Below the pieces are notes generated by a model. It was not told the origin of the DNA and made no database searches. It saw only the letters and a program-made list of their open reading frames with translations. From positions 23,430,828 through 23,494,827 of the forward strand of contig NC_087076.1 of assembly GCF_026151205.1 (NCBI RefSeq): a stretch of DNA of 64,000 nucleotides. Reading direction: 5' to 3'. Below, piece by piece: positions 29,935-41,793 of the stretch; the first letter of the stretch is position 1, and each line of letters starts with the position of its first letter. This stretch comes from Bolinopsis microptera. Its lineage: Eukaryota > Ctenophora > Tentaculata > Lobata > Bolinopsidae. The translations under genes and the position numbers were made by a program.

Positions 29935-31062
29935 ATGATTAAACAAATTTCAGATAGGCGAAAGGATAAAAGTGCTCCGCTTGCATTTTCGAACCATTTG
30001 CTGAATACTAAGTCAACAAGTGCGAATGAAAATACGGAGTCTGTGAGCCGTTCTACTGACGTTCAAATGCATTCGCTAAGCTTGAGCCCTCTAGAAGTTG
30101 AAGTTTCTAGTAAAAAGAACGATCCAGTTGAAGACGAGGACAGGATATATTGCAGCCTTGACGAACACAATTTGGACCATCAGAAAGAATCGTCTGAAGC
30201 ACCAGACGATCTTGTTTATGAAATCTTTGACGACATTCTAACTACAGAATCCACTGCAAAACCAAATATTGTCATTATACATGTCAATGAATCTGCTCTT
30301 AACAACCCAGATGAACTTGAAACAAGCGCAATGACTGAACAGATAGCCGCCAATGATAACATAACTGGTTTAGGACCATCAACTATAACGGACAACACAA
30401 CTTCTGTCTCAGACTCCCTGCTCAACAAATCGATAGAACCTGTGCCCCCAGAGGTCCAAGTCTCACTCCAGAACAGTTACTCGTGCTGGCTTCACAAAAG
30501 AGACTTCAAGCCAATATCTCAAGCGGAAGCGGACAACATCGAACTAAAACTTTTGAGGGTATTTTTGCAGAAAGCGAGAAAAGGTGAGCTCATGATAAAT
30601 GTATGGAATGCATCTAAGGACGCTGATCTCAAAGCAGGCAAACTAAAACTCATGCTGGAATCACCAAAAACGTGTGAATTTATCAAAGAGCTTTTGGTAG
30701 ACGACCTTACATGGGTTTTATTGGCACCTGAGGAACTTTCCACTCAGGCTGGACAAGCGTTCTGGGTCATTTGTCCCCCCTTGCTGAAGGACTTCGTGTA
30801 CAATAACACATTTTGTGAGCTAATACAAGATCACACAGGCTTTTTCTTAGAAGAAAGTGACGTCAAAGAATTCCTTCCACCTGAAGAAATCATGGAAGAT
30901 TCCTTCATATACTATTTATTTTTGTCCTTCAAGGCACAAAAATATTTTGAATTCTTTGGATGGGTCATTTCTTTTACAGGCTATACTCTCAAATTGACCC
31001 GCTTCGATCAAGCAACCGCAGGAACAACACCATCAATTGAAATGGATGTCGCGACCCCTTGA
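29935..31062 (+). CDS. Uncharacterised single-exon ORF (375 aa)
   Basis: Uninterrupted 375 codons starting 140 bp after the receptor stop codon, in another frame. Residues 1-170 are Ser/Thr/Glu/Asp-rich and probably disordered. From SCWLHKRDF onward the sequence looks folded, with two similarly arranged segments (ELMINVWNASKDAD..., then TWVLLAPEEL, QAFWVICPPLLKDF and FFGWVISFTGYTL). Layout loosely recalls a DUF4780-type domain, found next to retroelements; weak. No reverse transcriptase or transposase motif. Could be a separate gene, a retrocopy or an ORF of an unknown element. Confidence 0.6.
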   Translation: MIKQISDRRKDKSAPLAFSNHLLNTKSTSANENTESVSRSTDVQMHSLSLSPLEVEVSSKKNDPVEDEDRIYCSLDEHNLDHQKESSEAPDDLVYEIFDDILTTESTAKPNIVIIHVNESALNNPDELETSAMTEQIAANDNITGLGPSTITDNTTSVSDSLLNKSIEPVPPEVQVSLQNSYSCWLHKRDFKPISQAEADNIELKLLRVFLQKARKGELMINVWNASKDADLKAGKLKLMLESPKTCEFIKELLVDDLTWVLLAPEELSTQAGQAFWVICPPLLKDFVYNNTFCELIQDHTGFFLEESDVKEFLPPEEIMEDSFIYYLFLSFKAQKYFEFFGWVISFTGYTLKLTRFDQATAGTTPSIEMDVATP

Positions 31063-31133
31063 TGGACGATGTTCACCCTGGACACTTAATGCGAACCCTT
31101 GATAGAAGAGGTTCGCCCTGGAGACTTTATGCC
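31051..31133. repeat. Two imperfect tandem copies of a 42-bp unit
   Basis: CCCTTGATGGACGATGTTCA... and CCCTTGATAGAAGAGGTTCG..., each ending CCCTGGA-AC-TTA-TGC, at the 3' end of the 375-codon ORF. Divergence suggests an old duplication. Confidence 0.7.
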
Positions 31134-31228
31134 GATAGTACTACTAGTTACTACTAGTTAAAAACTTCCTCGAGCGAAGAAAGCATGATAATGCACGAAG
31201 CGACGAAACGACCACGTCTCACAACTCG

Positions 31229-31420
31229 TCCCCAGAACTAACACTATTCAGATTATATCTCTCTCTCTAGCTTACCGGACGTTATTGGAAAGGTCCCCAG
31301 AACTAACACTATTCAGATTATATCTCTCTCTAGCTTACCGGACGTTATTGGAAAGGTCCCCAGAACTAACACTATTCAGATTATATCTCTCTCTAGCTTA
31401 CCGGACGTTATTGGAAAGGA
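31229..31420. repeat. Three tandem copies of a 64-bp unit
   Basis: Units begin near 31230, 31294 and 31357 and read CCCCAGAACTAACACTATTC ... CTTACCGGACGTTATTGGA. The last copy runs into a TIR element, so the tip of that element was amplified with its flank. Confidence 0.9.
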
Positions 31421-31703
31421 CATCACGTGAACGGACAGAATTTTGAACGGGCATTGAAATTGAAATCTCGGATGCAGCCAAAGCATTAAAAATTTGAAAT
31501 TTGTTCAAGGCAAGAAAAGCAGTTGTTTGATATAATTTAGTCCGATTATATAAATTGAATTTGACCGAAATTAAAAATTATTCATATCCTGGAAAAAAAG
31601 TTTGTAGTGGAATACTTTTGGGGAAAAAATTCAACGGACAGACTTTATTTCAACATTTAAAATGAACTCTAGGGCCTCCAGCGTCCAATTAATTTCCGTA
31701 AGG
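31399..31703. mobile_element. TIR element, CCTTATCGG family, short derivative
   Basis: Left tip CCGGACGTTATTGGA, right end GGGCCTCCAGCGTCCAATTA ... GTAAGGTA. Same layout as 7016-7443. Non-coding. Confidence 0.65.
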
Positions 31704-34700
31704 TACTTAATCGATCCCGAACTACTGTAACTTAATATATTTATATTTTGTCGTTTTAGCTGGAGGACTGTTTTAAATTAACGAAATAAAATGCAAAAAC
31801 ATTAATAGCATTAGTATGGGATCAAAAACAACCATTATGACTATAAAATGCATTAGGGTTTTAATGCTTTCAACAGTCAACACTACTAATAACTTTATAA
31901 TTAATCTATGATCCAACCCGAAATTGCGATAGAACCATGGTGTTAAATGTTAATCAAAGGTTGATCACTGTATACAATATAATTATATAATAATATACAT
32001 TCAGTGCATAATTATGTACATTATCGAAAATTATCGCACTGTTGTTATTAACGACGAGAAAAAAAGTGTTTTTATCTTAATAATTTGTTTACCAATTTGT
32101 AAAGTTAAAAACTTATATTATTTATATTTGCACTCCAAGATATTACGTGCTGCATGTTTTGTATAAAAAGTTGATATATCACGAAATCTCGAAGTTAATA
32201 TCTTTTTGCATTTTAATTATCCCATAGGCATAAATACAATGCAGGACCGCATAGATTACTTTTTAAATGTTTACAAATTTTCAGGTTTGGCACACCTGTC
32301 ACGTCCAGTACTCGAGTTAAAACTGTTTCGATTTTGTTTTTAATCATTTTAATTATACCATTTGATCGTTTTATTGTGCACCAGAAACCGTTGTCTATTT
32401 ATAATAAACTGACCATGAGCGGCGCTCAAGCTACGTTGTAACAATTTTGAGGAAATTCACATGCATCCCATCTGTCAAACTTAATGTAAACTTTTCACAA
32501 AATAATTGGTTCAAAATCTATTAAAATTGATAAGTCAATTGTATGATACTTACTTTTTCAGTTTAATGCACCTCATTCCACAAAAAGATATGAAACTGAA
32601 CATTGTTGTTTAATCCGGGTTACGAAGAGGGAAGAGGAATATATTATATATTATAAACACAGCGGAGATGACGGCAAATAGAGTTATGTGACTGTGAGTT
32701 GAGATAACGTTTAATACATTCAAAGAATGTGAGTTGAGTAGTGTTGTGGGAGTTTCTGTTTAGCACCGCAATTTTAAATAACATAGCTCCAAATAAAACG
32801 TAGAATGAACTAAACGGTACTGCTGATATAATAAAAAATAGAGAAAAGCAGCCGCCGAATTATTAAGAAAAGAAAGAAATGAAAATCGAAGTCCAACACA
32901 TACTACAATGTACGGTAAAAAAAGAAAACTAGTTCCAGACCAGGTCTACCAGACAGATAGGTAGGAAGGAGATAAAGAAGACCCCACAGTCAGCAGCACT
33001 GTTACAGCACCCTCCCTCCGCAGTCTCCCTCCATGTCGAGATGCTGCTTTGTGCGCTACTACGAAGATGAGGACGGATGTGACCACGAGGACAAAACAGG
33101 GAGTAATGAGAAGAACACTAGAGCAGATTCAACCATATTGGAGCAAAGTGTTCGTTGTACTTGTTATGTAGGAGAACGTGTAAGATTTCAGATTTGTAGT
33201 CGAAGTAAATATTGTCCCTGATGAACAACATGCTGCCCATGATGAGGGGCAGATAGAAACACAAAATCAGACTCCACAGAGCCGCGCATATCCCATATGA
33301 CCTCATGTTCATTGATTTTAATTTTTACCAAACCCAGTGGACCGTCGCCATCAGTGTTTCCTTTTACCAAACAAAAAGGAAACATATTAATTTTAATTAC
33401 TGTTTTTAGATTCAAAATGATACTGAGAATGAAATCGCGGTCGCTTGCTGTTTAAATTTAATAAATTTAACCCTTTTCCCGATATTTCTGAAACTTGACT
33501 TTTTTTATCGATTTGGTCAAGTTTTAGATGCCCTGCAAAATTTCTAAATGAAGAAAAAATCGTTTCAAGTGGGTGTAATAGTAAAGTGGTATTACTATTC
33601 GACGGTCGTGCTTGCCAGTTTTGATCACAAACAGAAAATCGAAGGAAAATATTTATAGAACTAGACTTAGAGTACTCTACCTGAACTTTAGTTCGTCACG
33701 TACCAAAGTTCGACAAGTGTGATTTCTGGCGAACTTTATTTGTCGAAGTATCTTAATGTAATTTCGCGGATGTGCTTCGGGCTCTTAAAATGGTGGAAAT
33801 AGTTTCGAGCCTATATTAAGGGGTCGTTCACATATTACGTAATCACTTTTTGGACTCTTTTAACCCCTCCCCTCCCCCCCAAGTGAAATCAATTGGAAAT
33901 CCCCTCACCCTCGGCTGGTTACGTAATAACTACCCCTAACGTCAGGAACTGGGAACTGCCTGAGTGCAGGGAGATCACTACGAATTTGCTGGGTAAATTA
34001 ATCGCATTTCAACAAAGATCTCTAAATTTGTGGCAACGTCTATTATTTCTTTATCCCATTAATTTTATGCACTGTTGACTGTATCAGTATGTTGGTTTGC
34101 TGTTTAATACACAGAACTAACTTTACGACAATAGAAAGTATCGCTCATTCCATTATGTGATCAAAACATCAGCTTTTAAAATATATCCACATCCAATAGA
34201 AAGTACAAACCATTTCCACCAATTATTATCAATCATTATCGAGTGACAATAGCCTTTTTGATGCAAAGCATGAAGGGGCGACCTTAATATATCTTACCTA
34301 AAGATCGTTAATAAAGAGTGAACACACACGCACTCATATGTTTGATTGGATAAATTTAAAATTCCACCGTGAGTCTAAGGAATTTAATTAAAAGTCTTGC
34401 AACATATATATCTTACTCAGGTCGTATAGCTGGTTGAGTGGTGAGTTACCACGGCAACGGCAGTAGAGAGGTGAGTTACCTCGTGGACAGTAGCTGACGA
34501 GATGTAGTCTGGTACATGAACTTCAATGATAAAAAGCAAAAAGATAATCACTTATTTAATACTTATGGTAGCCTGTAAAGCTGTAACTGCATAACTATAT
34601 ATAAGTGTAAGTTCTCAAGTTAAAAACAAGTGTGCAAGTTACCTGCCACAGGTACAAGTATTGAACAAATTGACTAAAACGCTGATGTGTGCCATCATTA

Positions 34701-34712
34701 CCACCACAATTC

Positions 34713-34836
34713 AACCTTATCGGACGTTATTTGACCGGACATTAGAATGATCGCTAGGGCCTCCGTCCTCCAGCGTCCAATTAATGTCCGTTCATATAGA
34801 GAAATAGAGTCCGATATTGATAATACGCCTAAGGTA
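34713..34836. mobile_element. Small (124-bp) TIR element of the CCTTATCGG family
   Basis: Starts CCTTATCGGACGTTATTTGA and ends CGCCTAAGGTA, with the inner GGCCTCC...CAGCGTCCAATTAATG word. It is a minimal internally deleted derivative. Confidence 0.65.
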
Positions 34837-35641
34837 CGTTTATAACCAAAATTCAGTGACGCCTCATGCTACGCTTCATCCTCCTACTGGTGGTCAGATC
34901 TGGGAGTGACACCCTTGATGCACGATATCATAAGTTAAAGTAAATATTATATTAATTTTATATTTTAATCATAAGTAAACATATAACATTGTTTTAATTG
35001 TTAGTCCAAATTTTGGGGCTTTAGTCAATTTGGTAGTAATAGTTTGTTATTGACGACTTAAAATGGTCGGGTTAAATCTTTTCAGACCCAGGATACTGTT
35101 AATGACACAATCTTTATATTTTCAGGGAGTCTTGTTGGTGTTAAGATGACGAGGGAAACGGTGGAACTCTTGCAGTACATCACCAACAAGAAATGCGGCC
35201 GCTTTTCTTTTGTGGATGGCCGCTCAATTTCCCGATCCGTGATGGCTTATTTTATTATATTCAATATAACCTGTGTCCCAAGTCTTTGCTGTTTATAAGC
35301 ATGCAAATATAGCGGAGTGACAGGCCGAGCGCCACCCAGTTAATTCCACATTGAATTTGAAAATCGTGTAACCGTATGTTTATTATTCGACTTTATTGTT
35401 TATGCAACTTGACACGGATCTGTGCAAAATAATAATATTAACAATAATAACAATATGCTATCAATAAGTGCCTAATATATATAATGGGATACGTACATAT
35501 AATGGTGAAATTGACAGTTTATTTGGTCAATTCAGTGCATGCCGCGCGACAACAATTATTTAATTCAGAATATCTCGCAAAATAACTTTGCGCATGCTAT
35601 AAGTTAAGAACGTGGGCGACATATTGGCGCGCGGACACGTA

Positions 35642-35645
35642 CGCT

Positions 35646-35702
<57 letters not shown>
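35642..35702. repeat. (ACGC)n microsatellite
   Basis: About 15 tetranucleotide units of alternating purine/pyrimidine CGCA, flanked by GCTCGCACGC and AATCACGCAC. A local GC-rich island in AT-rich sequence. Confidence 0.95.
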
Positions 35703-35703
<1 letters not shown>

Positions 35704-36151
35704 CACGCACTCACATACGGTCGCAAAGTTACCATATCAATAATAAAAACCTTGATCGCTAACCCTTGTCCTTGACTCTTTTGTGCCTTCGGCACTTTGA
35801 GTCATGGATCGGGAAAGTCAAGGACATGACTTCATAATAAGAAGGATGGATATTTCTTTTAGGCCTGAACAATAAAATGTCCATAGTTGTACGCAGTGAA
35901 TATTTGTAGTATTATTGATGACGAAGTTAAGTTTTATATTATAGATTTATAATATTAGCAATTGGTAGAATACATTTTTCTGGAAGCCAGCATAGGTGTG
36001 ATTCATCCACCGATGCGTAAAACCCACCCTCCGATGTGTAACCAATCCTCCAGTTAGGATCGGAGCAGGGGGCGTTTCTCGGGAGGTCTTTTGTGTAGTA
36101 GAACTACAGGTGATCGATAGCTTTGGTTTTTAGCTGCCGGTGGTAAGTAAG

Positions 36152-36285
36152 GGCATATTAATGTGCAAACTGCAAGTAGGGTTGACAAAGCATAAAGTTG
36201 GTAGAGTTTTGGTGAGGCTTAAAGGGCATATTAATGCGAGCAGGGGTGACGAAGCATAAACTTGGTAGAGTTTTGGTGAGGCTCA
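36152..36285. repeat. Tandem duplication of an approximately 70-bp block
   Basis: GGGCATATTAATG followed by AAGCATAAAGTTGGTAGAG and TTTTGGTGAGGCT occurs twice with minor changes. Confidence 0.8.
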
Positions 36286-38074
36286 AAGGTACAAGTGGAT
36301 TAATTGAGTAAAACCTGGGTATCGGGAACTTTCTCAAAGGGAGGAGAACCATGAACAGAACATTATATAAGAACAGGTGGAAAGGTCAAAAAGGTCAGAT
36401 TGAGTTTGCCCGATTCGATAGAGGGTCATTGATGCTGGACTATAAGAGACCAGGACCAGTCTTGGTTAGGTCCTGGAGAGCACGGATGGGGCCTGTCGTT
36501 ACAGTGCAGTTAGAATCAACGATGGTTGATTTGGATAAACTATATTAGGTTAGGGATTAAGTAAGGGACGGTCAACGAGGGTTGACCGTGATATGTTGTA
36601 TTATGATAAGAGCACTAGATCTGTGGGCGTTTTTAAGCGATCGGGACTTTAATCAGTGATTTCGTCACCCAATCAGTAATCTCATCTGTAACCAGCAACA
36701 ATTTGAGACTCATTAGGCGGTAACGAGCATGTTGGTGGATGACGATCTGATCACTTTGAGCGAATACTGATAGTGACGTTCCTTAAAACTGAAGAAATTC
36801 GCGTTATAGCGCTTCGGTTGCTGTCCTATAAGCAGCCTTCAACCCATCAGGGCATTGATTGAGTGAAGATATCACCGATTAAGTGCTGGATCACGTATCT
36901 GCGAGATCTTAAAAGGGTCATAACTCGGTTAAATTGTGAAAAAAAAAACAACTTGAAATTTTGGGAAAGCACTTCAATTAACAAGCCAAATGTGTCTAGA
37001 AACTTTAAAGTTCATAGCTGAAAGCGTTCTCACTTTATGGTGACAATAGTGAAAAAGAGGGAGTGGCGTTCAAACTTTCAGGAAATCTAAGTTTGACCCA
37101 TATCTATAATCTTTGAAATTTCTGTGCAATTATAAGAAGAATTACGTGAGTTATTAATGGGTTGCGTGTGGGCAGTTACTTCTGGGCCACCCTGTATTAT
37201 ATTTATGTAATTATCTTACTATATATAAAGCGAGACGATATATATATATATATATATTTATCCGTGCCATTTTACTGACACCACGGCATCAACTTTAACG
37301 CAACTTTCCGCAAAAACCGTAAAAGATATACAACTGAAATTTTTTTGACTGAGTCAAATGCTTTTATGCTTTTCAAATCAGCATGAAAAAATAAAAAATT
37401 GGCCAAGGAATAATTATTTTAGTGCCCAAAATTTGGACCCCCAAGTGGTGTCAAAAACGCGAATTAAATAGGTAATAATTATTTTAGTCTCTTGAGTCTT
37501 GACACCACTTTAGAGTGATACGGGTTCCTGCTAGTGAATGTAAATTGTATTTGTACGTGGACTAAATTTTGGTAACCAAATAATGATAACATGAAGCACT
37601 GACGCGAGGGGAACAGTTAACTATTATTATATTTCTAGAAAAGTGGCATTATTTGTAATTGTTACTAGATGAGTGAACATTGTAAAAGATAATATAAATT
37701 GAAAATAAAGTGTAGCTGCAGTGTCAATTCTCTGCACGATATATTTGTGTCTATTAAATACAAAATTACGATAAAGTATCTGAAATTTTAGATACAACAC
37801 TTACCCTCATAGAATCTATTATTAAAAGAAGTATAGAATTCTCCGTTTACCTTCCCTTATTGTTATTTGCTGTTCTTGTCGCGGACGCGTATGACAATCG
37901 TACGATTTGAACGGAAAATTATTGACCAGCACCCATATAAATGTTGAAGGTGGTGCAGAAACAATCTCATGAGGAAGGGGATTGGGGGACCATCAACCAA
38001 TGAAACATTCGTATATAACAGACAGCAATAAAGATAAATTCATTATTACTATTCACTTTCTCCAATACGACAGG

Positions 38075-38356
38075 ATGATTTTTGCTCTGACAACTCAACT
38101 ATCAGTGGTGGGACTGGTCACCAGTAACGGAGAAACCCACAACAAGATCCTCAACTTCCCCACAGCCAGCACAGCAAACTACATCAGCTTCAACCCTGAC
38201 CTTCCTGAGCTGACTGGACTGACTGTATGCGCTTGGATGAAGAAGAGCTACCTGGATAAAAGCAGATACTGGTTCAGCTATGCAGTATCAGGATCCGACA
38301 ATGAGATCCTCGTGGGAGAAGGAAAACAGGGTGACTCCATATACTTAGTCTATCCT
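38075..38356 (+). CDS. Pentraxin/LamG-like secreted protein, first exon, truncated by a Penelope-like element
   Basis: ATG 38075 opens a likely signal peptide (MIFALTTQLSVVGLVTSNG) followed by the N-terminal half of a pentraxin-type lectin fold: ILNFPTASTANYISFNP, LTGLTVCAWMKK, RYWFSYAVSG, NEILVGEG. The open frame begins at 37982, but the signal peptide favours 38075. In animal adhesion GPCRs this domain often sits at the N-terminus, so it may be the 5' end of another receptor. The frame runs into the Penelope-like element near 38357 and the second half of the fold is not found downstream. Functional status doubtful. Confidence 0.7.
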
Positions 38357-39800
38357 GGACACATTACTCAAAATTCCCAACGTCAACTTGCTCTATAATA
38401 GAAACATTAATGTCCTTACTTAAAGTACTGGTAAACAACTTAGTGGTGGTACGGTCAAGATTGTGCAAAATCTCATTATCTATAAAATGGCAGGAAAGTT
38501 CACAAGTCCTTCTTTGAGTTTTAATGTGGAATTTATGGTTCCTAAATCTAACCTTTAGAGAGTCTGAAGTACATCCTATATAACTTAACTTACAACTATT
38601 ATCATTAACTATGTACACAACATTTTTGGTATCACAATCCAATCGTCCTTTGATACTGAATACTTGGTTGGTGTGGAAACTGCCGATTGTAGTTGATGGT
38701 TTCAGGAAGTTTTTGCAGAGATCACATTTCTTAGCACAAGGGAAGCAACCTCCAGAATCAGAATCCTCAGCTGTGTCTAGAGAGGCGTGGCCTGGATCTT
38801 CTACAGCTGGCTCTTCAACAGGAGGGAGTTTGCTATGAATAAGAATTTCATGAAGTGTTTTTGTCCCTCTAAAAGAGGTGAAAATACCATCAGGGTCAAT
38901 CACCTTGCAAAGCTCGAGATCTAGACGAAGGATGTGCTTGTGGGAGTTAAGTATCCGTCCTATGTTGCGGAGACCTGGGTTGAAATCTGTTACAAGGGGA
39001 ATGAGTCTCCCTTTGCTACTGTCAACCTCCTTATGTCTCTGTTGTTGATAGTAAGAGAGCCTGCTCTTGGTCTCCACTTTATCAAAGGCCTGGTTAATTA
39101 AGCTATTGCTATAACCTCTTGCCACAAGATAGCTTGTGTATTGTGCTCGTGCTTGTACTCATCATGCTCAGAAGTAAGTTTAAAGATTCTAAGTGCAGTG
39201 CTATAAGGTATGTTTTTTATGGTATGTGTAGGATGGCAAGAGGTGGGAACTAGGAAAGCATGGTTATCACGTGGCTTACTGTAAGGTTTGGTATGCAGTT
39301 GGCCTGCTTTCATGTATATAAAAGTGTCTAAGAATTCAATGCCCTCTAATTAAACCTTCAACGTGAATTTTATGCCTGGCATTCTAGAAATGAGCCATAA
39401 GTGGAATTCCTCGAGCATTTCCTATCCATGGGTCCAAGGGACATAAACATCATCGCGGTATCTGGCCCATAAGAGAGGAGGGTGGCTCCAAGTCCCTTCC
39501 ATAACATCTCTGTCTATCTTGTCGATGGCTGTATTTGCATAAGCACAAGCGTTCTTTGGTCCCATTGCAGTTCCTTTTTTCTGCTTGTATATGACACCTT
39601 CAAACTCTGTTATGTTCTTGTTTAGAGTTGTCTCTAAGGCATCTATTATACAATCTGTAGAGAGTATTGGGTCCTCTCTCTTGTCTAGATGGAGCCTACA
39701 TTGATCCAATCCTACCTCCTTTGGATAATCGGGAACATAGCCTCTATGTCAAAGGATGCATGAATAACTGTTTTGCCCTCAAGGGCATATATATATGTTA
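38357..39800 (-). pseudogene. Penelope-like retroelement remnant (RT plus GIY-YIG endonuclease)
   Basis: Read on the minus strand: RT block HASFDIEAMFPII, then GTAMGPKNACAYAN and ARYRDDVYVPW (the YRDD box), a frameshifted linker (KPYSKPRDNHAFLVPTSCHP), then CAKKCDLCKNF and the GIY-YIG nuclease VVYIVNDNSC..LSYIGCTS..LKVRFRNH. RT with C-terminal GIY-YIG defines canonical Penelope elements. At least two frameshifts and a missing 5' part make it dead. Its 3' end abuts the pentraxin exon. Confidence 0.9.
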
Positions 39801-39912
39801 TTGTTAAAAATAAATTGTGTGCTGCTTACAAGTTCATAATTTAGGATACTGTTTGGTTTCGCCATGTTTCGAAGTAAGTCATGTGATTTACACTTGTGTC
39901 CACCCTTTAAGA

Positions 39913-40097
39913 GGGGGGGGGGGGGGGGGTTCACCCTGATTTTTTGGTGAAACTTGGTTTCGAGATAGCAGTTGTCCAACAAATTGGGACCGGTGACCGA
40001 ACTTTTGAGGGGGTCCCGGACCCCAACCGCCAAACGGTGCCCGCGGGGCAGCCACGCCCATATTTGGTCCAAACCCACCCCCCCCCCCCCCCCCCCC
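39913..40097. repeat. G18 and C20 homopolymers facing each other across 147 bp
   Basis: G-run at 39913-39930 preceded by CTTTAAGA, and C-run at 40078-40097 followed by TTAAGACAG. The two could pair as a stem with a GC-rich loop. Run lengths should be treated as approximate. Confidence 0.85.
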
Positions 40098-40123
40098 TTA
40101 AGACAGATGGTTTGTGCGTGCAT

Positions 40124-41744
40124 TTTTTGGGAAACGTGCGTTTGTGCTTATTTTCCTGCGTTTAAGTGTGTTGATAGGTGAGTGTGACCTTGGAAGTACA
40201 TAAAATTATGGAAAATTGAAACAAAACATATAACACTTTCTATAAACCGCCTTATTGGCCAATGATATAAAAACGTCCGTGCTTACATTTATTTCTCCAG
40301 ACGATAAGCGCAAAGCGGTTTGTTAAGGTTCTGCAATCTGCAACTATATAGTACATATCTAACACTTCTTTCACTGGAAACGACTAACTATATTCCTCTT
40401 GAAATCACTTCGACTGATAGTTGGTCTTTTGAGGGCTAAATAAGGTTCAAGAATCAAGAATTTTAGAACATCTCGTTGAGTCGTTGATTGGTTTTTCCAC
40501 GTTGTTCACCAGAGTTAGGATGGTACAAAAGATGATTAATCAATGCCTGAGATTTAAATTAAATTAATCGAATCAGAAAAAAGCAAGTACTCTGCCGAAT
40601 TATCGACTAATCTAATAGTTAGAGCCTGTAAAAACATTTAAGCATTTAACTTTAAGATAAGCATGCTCTATCAAGTAAAATTCATATATAATCATCATAT
40701 TTTATTAACTCAAACGTAAAAATTGTAACAAAGGCAAAATTTAATCAGTCAAAATTCGTAGCATTTAAGTAATTATGGATGGGGTACAACTCCACTCGGA
40801 AAATTATAGTATAGTATGAAACAAACTGAACACTTTAGTAAAGTTGATAAGCAGTGACTGGAACTACTTATCAGACAAAAATTAAAAGCACTAATCGGTC
40901 TTATAACGCTAAGAAATCTTGTTAAAGTAGTGACGATAAAACTCAAAAGCATAATATTATCTCTTCTACATACCAGCTTTATTTGTAAACACGACCAAAT
41001 GTATCAAATGATCCAGGTTGTAATATAAGTATAAAATACAAAAAACTTTAGTTTTGAATTTTGAACAAAATCTTGACTCTTCTCTGTCTAATAAAATAAG
41101 ACAGAGTAACAATTTAGTTACAGGAGGATGGTAGTCACAGGTCCTACTCCTAGTAGTACTGACGATATACGTCATTATTATAAAATATAAGATAAATTTA
41201 TAGATATTGAACACAAAACATCAACAATTCGTACACACAGGTACACGTGTAATTAACACAAACTAAAGGTTATTGAAATTGTTGTAAATTGCCAGGTAAA
41301 AGGTTGGGTGTTCGGATGTTAAATGTTTGTTCAAATGATAGGTAGGATTGTCGATTGAGCGAAATCATCGAATTTTGAGTAAAGAATCCTGACTTACTAG
41401 TTACTACGATCACAACAAGAGTCATTGGTTTCGAGTCGTGTTACAATTAGAAAAACGACATTCTAGAATATTTTAAATTAGGATCTATTAGATTTTAAAT
41501 AAATTAAGACACCATGCACTTCGGTCAATTCAAACTGAAGTTGTAGCTCATAACTAAAAAAATAATTAGAGAGCATTTACAGGTTTAATTTCGTATCATT
41601 CCGTAACAAACTTAAGTTACTTTTAAACTGCGCATGCATTTAAACATTGTGTATCATTCTATTGCAATCTATTTCAATAATAATAAACGTCTAAAAATAA
41701 ATCTATTCTGTTTATTGATCGTAATTCATTCAGTTGCAGCCACC
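40124..41744. other. Intergenic region upstream of the second receptor-like gene
   Basis: AT-rich with no supported ORF, RNA gene or repeat. Presumably contains the promoter of the gene starting at 41745; no convincing TATA box identified. Confidence 0.5.
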
Positions 41745-41793
41745 ATGACCCAAGTCGTGTTCCACGTCCTTTTATTCCTCCCTGCATTTGCCT
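41745..41793 (+). CDS. Signal-peptide exon
   Basis: Context GCCACCATG is a strong Kozak match. Encodes MTQVVFHVLLFLPAFA and ends in phase 1 at GTAAGT, as expected for a secreted or membrane protein. Confidence 0.85.

Larger units (their letters stand above)
31704..37981. other. Long AT-rich intergenic region without a supported gene
   Basis: Contains a small TIR element (34713-34836), an ACGC microsatellite (35642-35702), a duplicated 85-bp block (36152-36285), a TA tract (37230-37258) and a copy of a dispersed repeat (33339-33455). Short ORFs at 33033, 33118 (-) and 36351 lack support. No RNA gene recognised. Confidence 0.6.
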
